This document shows positions 9,074 to 16,445 of a stretch of 64,000 nt of DNA, in pieces. Numbering within the stretch: the stretch's first letter is position 1; every line of letters begins with the position of its first letter. Made by a program: the position numbers and the translations under genes. This DNA comes from JAIRVZ01 sp031553755 (GTDB taxonomy: Bacteria > Bacteroidota > Bacteroidia > Bacteroidales > Azobacteroidaceae): assembly GCA_031553755.1 (NCBI GenBank), contig JAVBKZ010000039.1:1-64000 (forward strand). The letters are read 5' to 3'. The notes under the pieces were generated by a model that was given only the letters and a program-made list of their open reading frames with translations, was not told the origin of the DNA and ran no database searches.

Positions 9074-10245
9074 ATATGTTTATTTTTTAATAACCAAAAT
9101 CCCGAACTTAAACACAAACACAGTATAAACGGGATATTTGCAGCGTTAAGTTCCTGAGGAATAACTTTCCACAAAAGCAAAAACAACGACAAAAGTACAA
9201 AATTACTCCAATGAAAACACTTTATAAGGCGATAAGTTTTAGAAGAGACGCAACCAAACACGGCGATCAAATAGAAAGGGTGCAACCAAAACATGTTGTA
9301 ATTTGGATAAGTACAAGGATGAACCGATATCAAAGCTACAAACCAAACCAAGCATCCGGCTAACGCGGCTTGTAAGAAAATCAACCCGAAAAAAATCCGG
9401 AATTTTTTTCGGAAAATTATTCCGCATATTCCAAAAGCCAACGCGTGAATAACCAAAATTATTCCGATCTTCATCGGGCCCGACCATTCTTTCGAATCGG
9501 ATTTCGTTGTTGTTACAGGTTCAATTATGGTATGGGTAGAAACGACTACAGGGTATTGTAACGAATCATTAACGACTGTAGCGGATGCCAATCCGGTCAT
9601 TAATTTCTCCGGTAAAAACATTTCTTCCCTGAAAGAAATCAAACTGTCGGCTCCATTCCCGATAAGTAAATCTATTCCGAATGTCATCCATTTGTACGTA
9701 GAAGTACATTGATGAACAAGATTTCTGAACGTTGTTGTTTTATCATGTTGCGCATATACAAGATGTCCGTCGGCAAAATTTTCGAAAATATCTCGAGCAC
9801 GGCTTGTACAATTGTCGAAAAAATAATTGTAACGATATCCCCTGTTTTCCGGAAGCAAATTTTCGGAAAGCATTTTGAACATCTTTTCTTTTTCTTCAGG
9901 AGGGATGTTCAGTACTTGCTCTATCACTGTAGAATTTTCCCTTTGATACGCATATTCAAACAATCTGAAATCAGACGCGTCTAAATAATAATCTGTTTCC
10001 CCTTTGATGAAATGGTATATAAAATTAGGGCGGTTTGAATTGAAAGTGCCGTAATTAAATACAATATCCAGATTTTCGCGCGGATTACAAATTCGTATAG
10101 CCGTATGTCCGTAAACCGTATATACCTCATTCGAACGGGGCATAACCGTCAATAAACTGACTTGAGCATCGGTGGCGGAAAAACCAAAAATATCAGAAAC
10201 AACGCAAGAAAATAAAAAGAAAACGAAGTATGTTTTTTTCAGCAT
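9070..10245 (-). CDS. DUF4105 membrane protein
   Basis: A 391-residue protein with signal peptide (1-22) followed by a DUF4105/Lnb-N-like periplasmic domain (about 27-215). The domain holds the typical VYTVYGHTAIRI, FNYGTFN, FIKGETDYYL and NYFFDNCTSRARDIFE motifs; the conserved His and Cys of these motifs suggest a papain-like or NlpC-like catalytic pair, but no activity is established. The C-terminal 130 residues hold four to five hydrophobic helices. The gene is first in a two-gene operon with the phosphodiesterase-like protein and is read from a promoter at 10278-10310. Confidence 0.8.
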   Translation of the reverse strand: MLKKTYFVFFLFSCVVSDIFGFSATDAQVSLLTVMPRSNEVYTVYGHTAIRICNPRENLDIVFNYGTFNSNRPNFIYHFIKGETDYYLDASDFRLFEYAYQRENSTVIEQVLNIPPEEKEKMFKMLSENLLPENRGYRYNYFFDNCTSRARDIFENFADGHLVYAQHDKTTTFRNLVHQCTSTYKWMTFGIDLLIGNGADSLISFREEMFLPEKLMTGLASATVVNDSLQYPVVVSTHTIIEPVTTTKSDSKEWSGPMKIGIILVIHALAFGICGIIFRKKFRIFFGLIFLQAALAGCLVWFVALISVHPCTYPNYNMFWLHPFYLIAVFGCVSSKTYRLIKCFHWSNFVLLSLFLLLWKVIPQELNAANIPFILCLCLSSGFWLLKNKHI

Positions 10246-10273
10246 TTTGCCTTAATCTTTCTCTATTTAAAAT

Positions 10274-10305
10274 TTTGCAAAAGTACAAAATTTTCCATAT
10301 TTTTG
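10274..10305 (+). promoter_or_regulatory. Promoter of the nitroreductase gene
   Basis: TTTG at 10274-10277, 20-base spacer, TATTTTTG at 10298-10305. This is a full Bacteroidetes -33/-7 pair. It overlaps the leftward promoter at 10278-10310. Confidence 0.75.
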
Positions 10306-10310
10306 GCAAA
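10278..10310 (-). promoter_or_regulatory. Promoter of the DUF4105 operon
   Basis: On the minus strand, TTTG (10310-10307), 21-base spacer, TACTTTTG (10285-10278). It is a full -33/-7 pair interleaved with the rightward promoter. Confidence 0.75.
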
Positions 10311-10327
10311 TTAAACTTATAAGAATT

Positions 10328-10930
10328 ATGAAACGTTTCTTTTTATTATTCGCATCCGCATTATTTTCATTCACAATTTCGTCACAAGACATACAATTAC
10401 CTTCTCCTCAAAAAACAGGAGGAAAGCCTCTTATGGAAACGCTAAATTCACGCCAATCCAGCAGGGAATATTCAAACAAAAATTTACCTCAACAAATCTT
10501 ATCCAACTTATTATGGGCAGCTTATGGCTTCAACAGGGCCGATAAAAGAGTAGTTCCTTCGGCCAACAACAAGCAAGAATTTGAAATTTATGTAGTTCTG
10601 AAATCCGGCATATATTTGTATGAAACAAAAATCAATACATTAAAATTGAAATCAAAAGGAGACTACCGTAAAAACACAGGCAAACAAGATTTTGTTGGCA
10701 TCGCTCCTTTGAATTTAATTTATGTCGCGGATATAAGCAAGGCATCCGGAAGAGAATTGGCTTTTGCCGATTGCGGTTTTATATCTCAAAACGTATATTT
10801 ATTCTGTGCTTCCGAAGGCCTAAATACTGTTGCCAGAGGTTATTTCGACAAACAAGAGTTACATAAATTACTCAATTTATCTGACAAACAAGAAATTATT
10901 CTCACACAAACTGTTGGATACGGTAAATAA
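10328..10930 (+). CDS. Secreted SagB/ThcOx-type nitroreductase
   Basis: A 200-residue protein of the nitroreductase fold with an N-terminal signal peptide (1-19, ending ISSQ), so it is probably periplasmic. Family features are the N-terminal SRQSSREYS motif (42-50) for FMN phosphate binding, NLLWAAYGFNR, then a central APLNLIYVAD and LAFADCGFISQNVYLFCASEGL, and the C-terminal GY. SagB/ThcOx proteins are FMN oxidoreductases; substrate here is unknown. It has its own promoter and ends 9 bases from the convergent small gene. Confidence 0.8.
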   Translation: MKRFFLLFASALFSFTISSQDIQLPSPQKTGGKPLMETLNSRQSSREYSNKNLPQQILSNLLWAAYGFNRADKRVVPSANNKQEFEIYVVLKSGIYLYETKINTLKLKSKGDYRKNTGKQDFVGIAPLNLIYVADISKASGRELAFADCGFISQNVYLFCASEGLNTVARGYFDKQELHKLLNLSDKQEIILTQTVGYGK

Positions 10931-10939
10931 CTTTGTGTT

Positions 10940-11149
10940 TTATTCGATTCTTTTTATTTCTATTTTTCCCTTACTCATTTTTTTTGTGGTGAACTTTTTC
11001 TCTTCTTCTTTACTGATTCGAGTAATATGCCTGACAATATTTATCCGGTCTATTAAATCGGCTTCTATTACTTGACCAATTTCCATTCCTCGCAAAGTTT
11101 CAGTCCAGGCAATCCTTTTGATTATTTTTCCCTTGTTTACAGTTTCCAT
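10940..11149 (-). CDS. Small protein of unknown function, divergent from XRE regulator
   Basis: A 69-residue charged protein (METVNKGKIIKRIAWTETL ... GKIEIKRIE). I do not recognise a family. The pattern 'W..TL..M.IG' followed by an Arg-rich middle and a 'KFTTKKM..G.I.IKRIE' C-terminal strand resembles small proteins often found beside phage-like regulators in Bacteroidales, which is an impression, not a match. It is divergent from the XRE gene at 11282 across a 132-base gap with a candidate operator. Confidence 0.55.
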   Translation of the reverse strand: METVNKGKIIKRIAWTETLRGMEIGQVIEADLIDRINIVRHITRISKEEEKKFTTKKMSKGKIEIKRIE

Positions 11150-11212
11150 TTTAAATTAAAATTAATACATTTGTCCTATTCATTTTGAAACACTAATATA
11201 TGGCTTAATGAT

Positions 11213-11240
11213 TTAATCAAACAAAAAATAGTTTGCTTAA
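11213..11240. promoter_or_regulatory. Candidate operator between divergent small gene and XRE regulator
   Basis: TTAATCAAAC and GTTTGCTTAA form an inverted repeat (9 of 10 positions) with an 8-base AT spacer. It stands 41 bases ahead of the XRE gene. Binding of the XRE protein to it is inferred from position and symmetry only. Confidence 0.4.
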
Positions 11241-11281
11241 AATATTATGCAAAATTAATTAATTAAAACGATTCTTCCAAG

Positions 11282-11677
11282 ATGTTTAAAGAGAGATTGA
11301 TTAAGGCGATTGAAGAAAGAGGAGTTTCGCGGTATAAAATTGCCAAGGAAACAAAAATTACGGAAGCTACATTGTCTAATTACTGCAATGGAAAAGTTAG
11401 TCCAAGTCCATCAATAGTTATGCAGTTAGCAACTTATCTTGATGTTGATTATGAATGGTTGCTTAAAGGTTCTTCAAATGAGCATATGAGCAATACAAGA
11501 GTGGCGGAGCCTAAAGAAAAATACGCAATCTTAGGGAAAACAAAGCTCAACAGCAAAGAATTGGCTTCTATCCTTTCCTTTTTAGAAAAGGAAATTGAAG
11601 AAAAAAACAAACTCATCAATAAACTGACAAAGATTATTGAAGAAAAAATTGAAAAATTAGTTTCTAAAGCAGGATGA
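11282..11677 (+). CDS. XRE/cI-type helix-turn-helix regulator
   Basis: A 131-residue regulator. Residues 1-65 are an HTH_3 domain: FKERLIKAIEERGVSRYKIA, the recognition part TKITEATLSNYCNGK and the stabilising end IVMQLATYLDVDYEWLLKG. After a linker, residues 92-128 are a strongly charged coiled coil (LEKEIEEKNKLINKLTKII), probably for dimerisation. No peptidase or ligand domain is present, so it is not a LexA-type repressor. This layout is common in phage- and island-borne regulators of Bacteroidales. Divergent small gene at 10940 is the likely target. Confidence 0.8.
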   Translation: MFKERLIKAIEERGVSRYKIAKETKITEATLSNYCNGKVSPSPSIVMQLATYLDVDYEWLLKGSSNEHMSNTRVAEPKEKYAILGKTKLNSKELASILSFLEKEIEEKNKLINKLTKIIEEKIEKLVSKAG

Positions 11678-11688
11678 GTTTCCAAATT

Positions 11689-11722
11689 AACGGGTTGACA
11701 TTTTTTTAATATTCAACCCGTT
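11689..11722 (+). terminator. Terminator after the XRE gene
   Basis: AACGGGTTGA pairs perfectly with TCAACCCGTT across a T-rich 14-base loop, 12 bases past the stop codon. Confidence 0.65.
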
Positions 11723-11748
11723 AATTAGAAGAATAAGGAAAAATTAAA

Positions 11749-11779
11749 AAAAAGCCAAACTCGTTGAGCTTGGCTTTTT
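11749..11779 (-). terminator. Terminator of rpsT (works in both directions)
   Basis: AAAAGCCAA and TTGGCTTTT arms flank the loop ACTCGTTGAGC with A and T tracts outside. It lies about 22 bases past the rpsT stop. Confidence 0.85.
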
Positions 11780-11800
11780 ACCATATATTGAAAAAAATTC

Positions 11801-12055
11801 TTAATTCAATTTATTCACATGCAAAGCCAATTTCGATTTCAAATTTCCGGCTTTATTTTTGTGAATCACATTTTTCTTAGCAAGTTTATCAAGCATTGAA
11901 CTTACTTTTTTGTATAATTCAGAAGCGACTGCTTTTTCTGTAGTACCACGAAGTGTTTTCACCGCATTTCTTGCAGTTTTCGCGTAATACCTGTTTCTCA
12001 ATCGTTTTACTTGCGTTTGTCTGATTCTTTTTACAGATGATTTGTGATTTGCCAT
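11801..12055 (-). CDS. rpsT: 30S ribosomal protein S20
   Basis: An 84-residue basic protein that binds 16S rRNA in the small subunit. Family signs are the start MANHKSSVKRIRQTQVKRLR, NRYYAKTARNAVKTL, and the C-terminal KNVIHKNKAGNLKSKLALHV. The length is normal. It follows tRNA-Glu on the same strand, 26 bases apart, and is probably transcribed with it from the promoter at 12173-12203, with a terminator at 11749-11779. Confidence 0.98.
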   Translation of the reverse strand: MANHKSSVKRIRQTQVKRLRNRYYAKTARNAVKTLRGTTEKAVASELYKKVSSMLDKLAKKNVIHKNKAGNLKSKLALHVNKLN

Positions 12056-12081
12056 CTCTATAATTTATTTTTCTATATTAG

Positions 12082-12153
12082 TAGCCCATAGGGGAGTCGA
12101 ACCCCTCTTTCAAGAATGAAAATCTTGCGTCCTAACCGATAGACGAATGGGCC
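12082..12153 (-). tRNA. tRNA-Glu (anticodon TTC)
   Basis: On the minus strand this 72-base tRNA has the acceptor strand GGCCCAT pairing with ATGGGCT (one G-U), a D arm with TCGGTTAGGA, the anticodon stem CAAGA/TCTTG around loop TTTTCAT (anticodon TTC, Glu), and the T arm AGGGGTTCGACTCCCCT. Discriminator base A; CCA is not encoded. It lies upstream of rpsT. Confidence 0.97.
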
Positions 12154-12172
12154 AATTTTTCATTAGCGGGTG

Positions 12173-12203
12173 CAAATATACAACCTTTTTTTTATCCTCC
12201 AAA
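12173..12203 (-). promoter_or_regulatory. Promoter of tRNA-Glu / rpsT
   Basis: Minus strand: TTTG (12203-12200), 19-base spacer, TATATTTG (12180-12173), 20 bases ahead of the tRNA 5' end. Full Bacteroidetes -33/-7 pair. Confidence 0.75.
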
Positions 12204-12303
12204 ACTTTCTTGAAATTATTTTAAAAATAATCATTCCTATCCGGCAACATTGATCCGCGTTTTTGTTTTTTGAAATTTACATGGCTATTATCATTATTTT
12301 TCG

Positions 12304-12311
12304 TACCTTTG
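12304..12311 (+). promoter_or_regulatory. -7 box of the gyrB promoter
   Basis: TACCTTTG fits the TAnnTTTG consensus; no clear -33 TTTG is seen. It lies 96 bases ahead of the ATG at 12407 and inside the longer open frame, which supports the internal ATG as the real start. Confidence 0.6.
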
Positions 12312-12406
12312 TTAGCTTTTTTATATATTTCAATATTCAAAGCATTATATTCTTTACAAGTATAGGATTAAATAATTTATTTAATAGAATTGACATAAAA
12401 AGTAGC

Positions 12407-14362
12407 ATGAGCGAAGAAACTAAAAATCCATCAAACGGATATTCTGCAGACAGTATTCAAGTGCTTGAAGGCTTAGAGGCTGTTAGAAAAAGGCCCGCGA
12501 TGTATATCGGAGACATTAGTCAAAAAGGATTACACCATTTAGTATACGAAGTTGTAGACAACTCCATTGATGAAGCGCTTGCAGGACACTGTTCTCAAAT
12601 TGATGTTTTTATCAATGAAGATAATTCCATTTCTGTGAAAGACGATGGACGCGGAATCCCTGTCGATTTCCACGAAAAAGAGCAAAAATCAGCATTAGAA
12701 GTAGTCTTAACCGTACTCCATGCCGGAGGAAAATTCGACAAAGACTCTTACAAAGTTTCCGGAGGATTACACGGAGTTGGTGTTTCTTGTGTGAACGCGC
12801 TTTCAACTTACCTTCGGGCAGAGGTTCATCGGGATGGAAAAATATACATGCAAGAATTTTCCTGCGGAAAACCGCTTCACGACATACAAGTTATCGGCAC
12901 GACAGATACTACGGGAACTATCATCACATTCAAACCCGATGAAACAATTTTTATTGTTACGGAATATAAATATGATATTTTGGCAGGACGTTTGCGTGAA
13001 TTAGCTTATTTGAACGCGGGAGTAAGCCTTTCGCTTACAGACAAGCGCATAGTTAAAGAAGATGGTTCTTTTAAAAATGAAAACTTTTTTTCTTCCGAAG
13101 GATTGAAAGAATTTGTTAAATTCATTGATGAATCTAAAGAACCTCTTATCGATAACGTTATTCATATCGTTACCGAAAAACAAGGCGTTCCTGTTGAAGT
13201 AGCAATGACATACAATACTTCATACAATGAAAATGTTTATTCGTATGTAAATAATATCAACACGATTGAGGGAGGTACACACTTAGCTGGTTTCCGTCGC
13301 GGATTAACCCGTACTTTGAAAAAATACGCGGAAGATTCAAAAATGCTTGAAAAAGTTAAAATTGAAATCAGCGGGGACGACTTCCGCGAAGGTCTTACCG
13401 CTGTCATCTCAATCAAAGTAGCGGAACCTCAATTTGAAGGACAAACAAAAACCAAATTAGGAAACAATGAAGTCATTGGCTCTGTCGACCAAGCTGTAAG
13501 TGAAGCTTTAGGATATTACCTTGAAGAACATCCCAAGGAAGCCAAAACAATTGTCGATAAAGTGATTTTAGCCGCGACAGCCAGACACGCGGCAAGGAAA
13601 GCGAGAGAAATGGTACAACGGAAATCTCCATTGTCGGGAGGAGGACTTCCCGGTAAATTAGCCGATTGTTCGAATAAAGATCCGGAAAGATGTGAAATAT
13701 TTCTTGTCGAGGGTGATTCCGCAGGTGGAACCGCGAAACAAGGACGCGATCGAGCGTTTCAAGCAATTCTTCCATTAAGAGGAAAAATTTTGAACGTCGA
13801 AAAAGCGATGTCTCATAAGGTGCTGGAAAGCGAAGAAATTCGTAATATATACACAGCGCTTGGTGTTACTATCGGAACGGAAGAAGATTCTAAAGACCTG
13901 AACATCGCTAAATTAAGATACCATAAAATCGTTATCATGACCGATGCCGATGTGGATGGAAGCCACATTGCTACATTGATTATGACATTCTTTTTCAGGC
14001 ACATGCGCAAATTATTGGAATTAGGTTATCTCTATATCGCTACTCCTCCTCTTTACCTTTGTACAAAAGGAAAAATCAAAGAATATTGTTGGAACGACCA
14101 ACAACGCCAAGTTTTCATTGATAAATATGGGTCAGGTGAAGAAAAGTCTATCCATACACAACGCTATAAAGGTCTTGGAGAAATGAACGCCGAACAATTA
14201 TGGGATACAACCATGAATCCGGAAAACCGCACGCTTCGCCAGGTTTCAATCGACAACGCGGCTGAAGCCGATCATGTTTTCTCTATGTTAATGGGAGAAG
14301 ATGTCGCTCCCCGCAGAGAATTTATCGAAGAGAACGCGACCTACGCCAATATTGATGTATAA
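12407..14362 (+). CDS. gyrB: DNA gyrase subunit B
   Basis: The ATPase subunit of gyrase, which introduces negative supercoils with GyrA. I take the ATG at 12407 (651 residues); the open frame reaches back to 12263, but that extension is hydrophobic, not conserved and spans the promoter. Domains: GHKL ATPase (about 15-230; VRKRPAMYIGD, VVDNSIDEAL, GRGIPVD, GGLHGVGVSCVNAL), transducer (230-400; QTKTKLGNNEV), and TOPRIM with C-terminal region (EGDSAGG, TDADVDGSHI, RYKGLGEMNAEQLWDTTM). QTKTKLGN and the length favour GyrB over ParE. Confidence 0.97.
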   Translation: MSEETKNPSNGYSADSIQVLEGLEAVRKRPAMYIGDISQKGLHHLVYEVVDNSIDEALAGHCSQIDVFINEDNSISVKDDGRGIPVDFHEKEQKSALEVVLTVLHAGGKFDKDSYKVSGGLHGVGVSCVNALSTYLRAEVHRDGKIYMQEFSCGKPLHDIQVIGTTDTTGTIITFKPDETIFIVTEYKYDILAGRLRELAYLNAGVSLSLTDKRIVKEDGSFKNENFFSSEGLKEFVKFIDESKEPLIDNVIHIVTEKQGVPVEVAMTYNTSYNENVYSYVNNINTIEGGTHLAGFRRGLTRTLKKYAEDSKMLEKVKIEISGDDFREGLTAVISIKVAEPQFEGQTKTKLGNNEVIGSVDQAVSEALGYYLEEHPKEAKTIVDKVILAATARHAARKAREMVQRKSPLSGGGLPGKLADCSNKDPERCEIFLVEGDSAGGTAKQGRDRAFQAILPLRGKILNVEKAMSHKVLESEEIRNIYTALGVTIGTEEDSKDLNIAKLRYHKIVIMTDADVDGSHIATLIMTFFFRHMRKLLELGYLYIATPPLYLCTKGKIKEYCWNDQQRQVFIDKYGSGEEKSIHTQRYKGLGEMNAEQLWDTTMNPENRTLRQVSIDNAAEADHVFSMLMGEDVAPRREFIEENATYANIDV

Positions 14363-14391
14363 TTAATTTTCACAAATAACGTCAAAAATAT

Positions 14392-14424
14392 AACTCTAAC
14401 AGGATTTGAAACCCTGTTAGAGTT
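14392..14424 (+). terminator. Hairpin terminator after gyrB
   Basis: AACTCTAACAGG and CCTGTTAGAGTT are perfect complements around ATTTGAAAC. A U run is absent. The hairpin may be one of a repeated intergenic family rather than gyrB-specific. Confidence 0.6.
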
Positions 14425-14460
14425 TAATTACTGCCTTTTTGGTCATTAATTGATTTCAAA

Positions 14461-15354
14461 GTGAAAAATTCTCCTTTCCTTCAAAAAAACGATTTGATTT
14501 CCATAATCGCACCCTCCGGTAAAGTCAATAAAGATTATGTAATAAACAGTAAAAAGCTATTTGAACGTTTTGGATTTCAAACAAAATTGGGTTCTCATGT
14601 TTTTTCTCAATACGGACGGTTTGCCGGAACTCAAGACGAACGTTTATCTGACTTACAGGAAGCATTGGACGATCCGCAATCTAAAGCCATTTTTTGCGCG
14701 CGGGGAGGATACGGAGTTATTCATCTTTTAGAAAAATTATCATTAAATCAATTCAATAAAAATCCGAAATTCATTATAGGATACAGTGATATTACCGCGC
14801 TGCACTCAGTTATCAACAACGCAGGCATTTGCAGTATTCATGCTCCAATGTCTTCACATTTATCTGAAGAACACGAAGATGCGGCAACTTTATACCTAAT
14901 GGATTTACTTTCCGGAAAATTACCCGGTTATCAAATAGATTTTCATCATCTTAATAAAACAGGACAAGCCAAAGGAATTCTTAGAGGAGGAAATCTTTCT
15001 GTTTTAGCTTCACTCCGGGGAACCCCTTTTGACTTCCCCGCTGAAAATACTATTTTATTTATAGAAGATATTTCCGAACAGGCCTATCACATCGAGCGAA
15101 TGATGTATAATCTAAAAACAGGAGGAATACTGAAAAAAATTTCAGGTTTGATTGTTGGACAATTTTCTGATTGCGAAGAGGATGAATCACTTTGTAAAAC
15201 CATATATCAAGCTATTTTTGATTTGGTTTCGGAATATAATTATCCTGTTTGTTTCAATTTCCCTGTAGGTCATGTAAAAGATAATTATCCGATGATTTGC
15301 GGAGCTGTCGTTCATTTATCCGTTAATGATTCGAATTGTGTGATAGAATATTAA
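14461..15354 (+). CDS. LD-carboxypeptidase (MEROPS S66)
   Basis: A 297-residue cytoplasmic serine peptidase that, in this family, removes the terminal D-Ala from murein tetrapeptides during wall recycling (LdcA); a MccF-like role against peptide antibiotics is the alternative. The catalytic triad can be placed: Ser109 in FIIGYSDITALH, Glu202 in FIEDISEQAYH, His271 in FPVGHVKDN. The CARGGYG motif (79-85) is also typical. The start is GTG. It follows the gyrB terminator and its last four bases overlap the end of the convergent LacI gene. Confidence 0.9.
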   Translation: MKNSPFLQKNDLISIIAPSGKVNKDYVINSKKLFERFGFQTKLGSHVFSQYGRFAGTQDERLSDLQEALDDPQSKAIFCARGGYGVIHLLEKLSLNQFNKNPKFIIGYSDITALHSVINNAGICSIHAPMSSHLSEEHEDAATLYLMDLLSGKLPGYQIDFHHLNKTGQAKGILRGGNLSVLASLRGTPFDFPAENTILFIEDISEQAYHIERMMYNLKTGGILKKISGLIVGQFSDCEEDESLCKTIYQAIFDLVSEYNYPVCFNFPVGHVKDNYPMICGAVVHLSVNDSNCVIEY

Positions 15355-16415
15355 AATTCCAGATAAAAATCAACATTTTCTCGTGTTAAAATATCAATAG
15401 GGGCATAGTTTACCGGATAAATATTTTTTCTGAAAATCAAATAATCACTCAGCGCCTTAATCCCCTTACAACCTTGTTCTTCAGGACGTTGAGCTATCAA
15501 ATAAGATATCGTGTCATTTTTTAGAAATTTGATATTCCGATCTAATAAGTCATATCCGATAAGTGAAATATTTTTCAAATTGTATTTTTCGACAAATTCA
15601 GCTAAAACATAAGCTTTTGAAGAAAAAATAACCGCTCCCTGAATATTTTTATTTCCTAAAAATAATTTCCGCATTATTTCTTCATTTTTTTCAGGCTCTT
15701 CTATATACAATATCGACTTGTGCAGTTTACATTCTGATCGTTTTTCCAAAACATATTTTTCAAAACCTTCCATGCGCATACTTATCTGATTTGAAGGCGT
15801 TTGTCCGGCATGAAAAAAACTGAATATCGCTATTTCACGCAATTCAGGATTTTGGGTAAATAGTAATTTAGCGCCCAAATATCCACTTTGATGAGAATCT
15901 TGTCCATAATAAGCTAATGAATGAGATTTCTCTACCCTCGAATCAATAAAAACGTACGGGATCTTTTCTCTGTCCAATTTGCAGGTAAAATCATAGGTCA
16001 CAGACTTTAAAGAAGGAGTAAGCAATAGACCGTCAGGAAGTTCTTTGAGAACTTTTTCCATTGCTTTACAAAAAGACTCTACGCTATATTGCGCGAAATA
16101 AACGACTTCTACGGAAACTCTAAAATCTACAATCTCCAATGCAGCTTTTTGGATTCCCATTTCAATTTTTTCCCAATAATCTCCGGAATTATATCCAGGA
16201 ATAACAGCTAAAAGCCTGAAATTTTTCTTCGAAGCTAAAGCGCTGGCATATACATTCGGAGTATAATTGATATATTTCAGAACATCTTCTACTTTTTTTC
16301 GTGATTTTTCTGAGACATTACCTCTGTTATGGAGTACCCTGTCGACAGTGCCGGGAGATACACCGGCTTTTTCCGCGATATCCTTGATTTTAATTTTTTG
16401 AGGAAACATATTCAT
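15351..16415 (-). CDS. LacI-family transcriptional regulator
   Basis: A 354-residue regulator. Residues 8-60 are the LacI DNA-binding domain: KIKDIAEKAGVSPGTVDRVL, then HNRGNVSEKSRKKVEDV and the hinge helix INYTPNVYASALASKKN. The rest is a periplasmic-binding-protein-like sensor (65-340) of the ribose-binding type with LLAVIPGYNSGDYWEKIE and PDGLLLTPS. The effector is unknown; sugars or uronates are usual in this subgroup. A nearer ATG (residue 3) is possible. It is not next to the uronate operon, and no target is evident. Confidence 0.88.
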   Translation of the reverse strand: MNMFPQKIKIKDIAEKAGVSPGTVDRVLHNRGNVSEKSRKKVEDVLKYINYTPNVYASALASKKNFRLLAVIPGYNSGDYWEKIEMGIQKAALEIVDFRVSVEVVYFAQYSVESFCKAMEKVLKELPDGLLLTPSLKSVTYDFTCKLDREKIPYVFIDSRVEKSHSLAYYGQDSHQSGYLGAKLLFTQNPELREIAIFSFFHAGQTPSNQISMRMEGFEKYVLEKRSECKLHKSILYIEEPEKNEEIMRKLFLGNKNIQGAVIFSSKAYVLAEFVEKYNLKNISLIGYDLLDRNIKFLKNDTISYLIAQRPEEQGCKGIKALSDYLIFRKNIYPVNYAPIDILTRENVDFYLEF

Positions 16416-16445
16416 CGGGGTGACGTTTTTTAGACTAACGACAAA

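Noticed and set aside
12263..12406. N-terminal extension of gyrB
   Set aside because: Starts at TTG, contains the -7 box at 12304-12311, and the hydrophobic sequence is foreign to GyrB.
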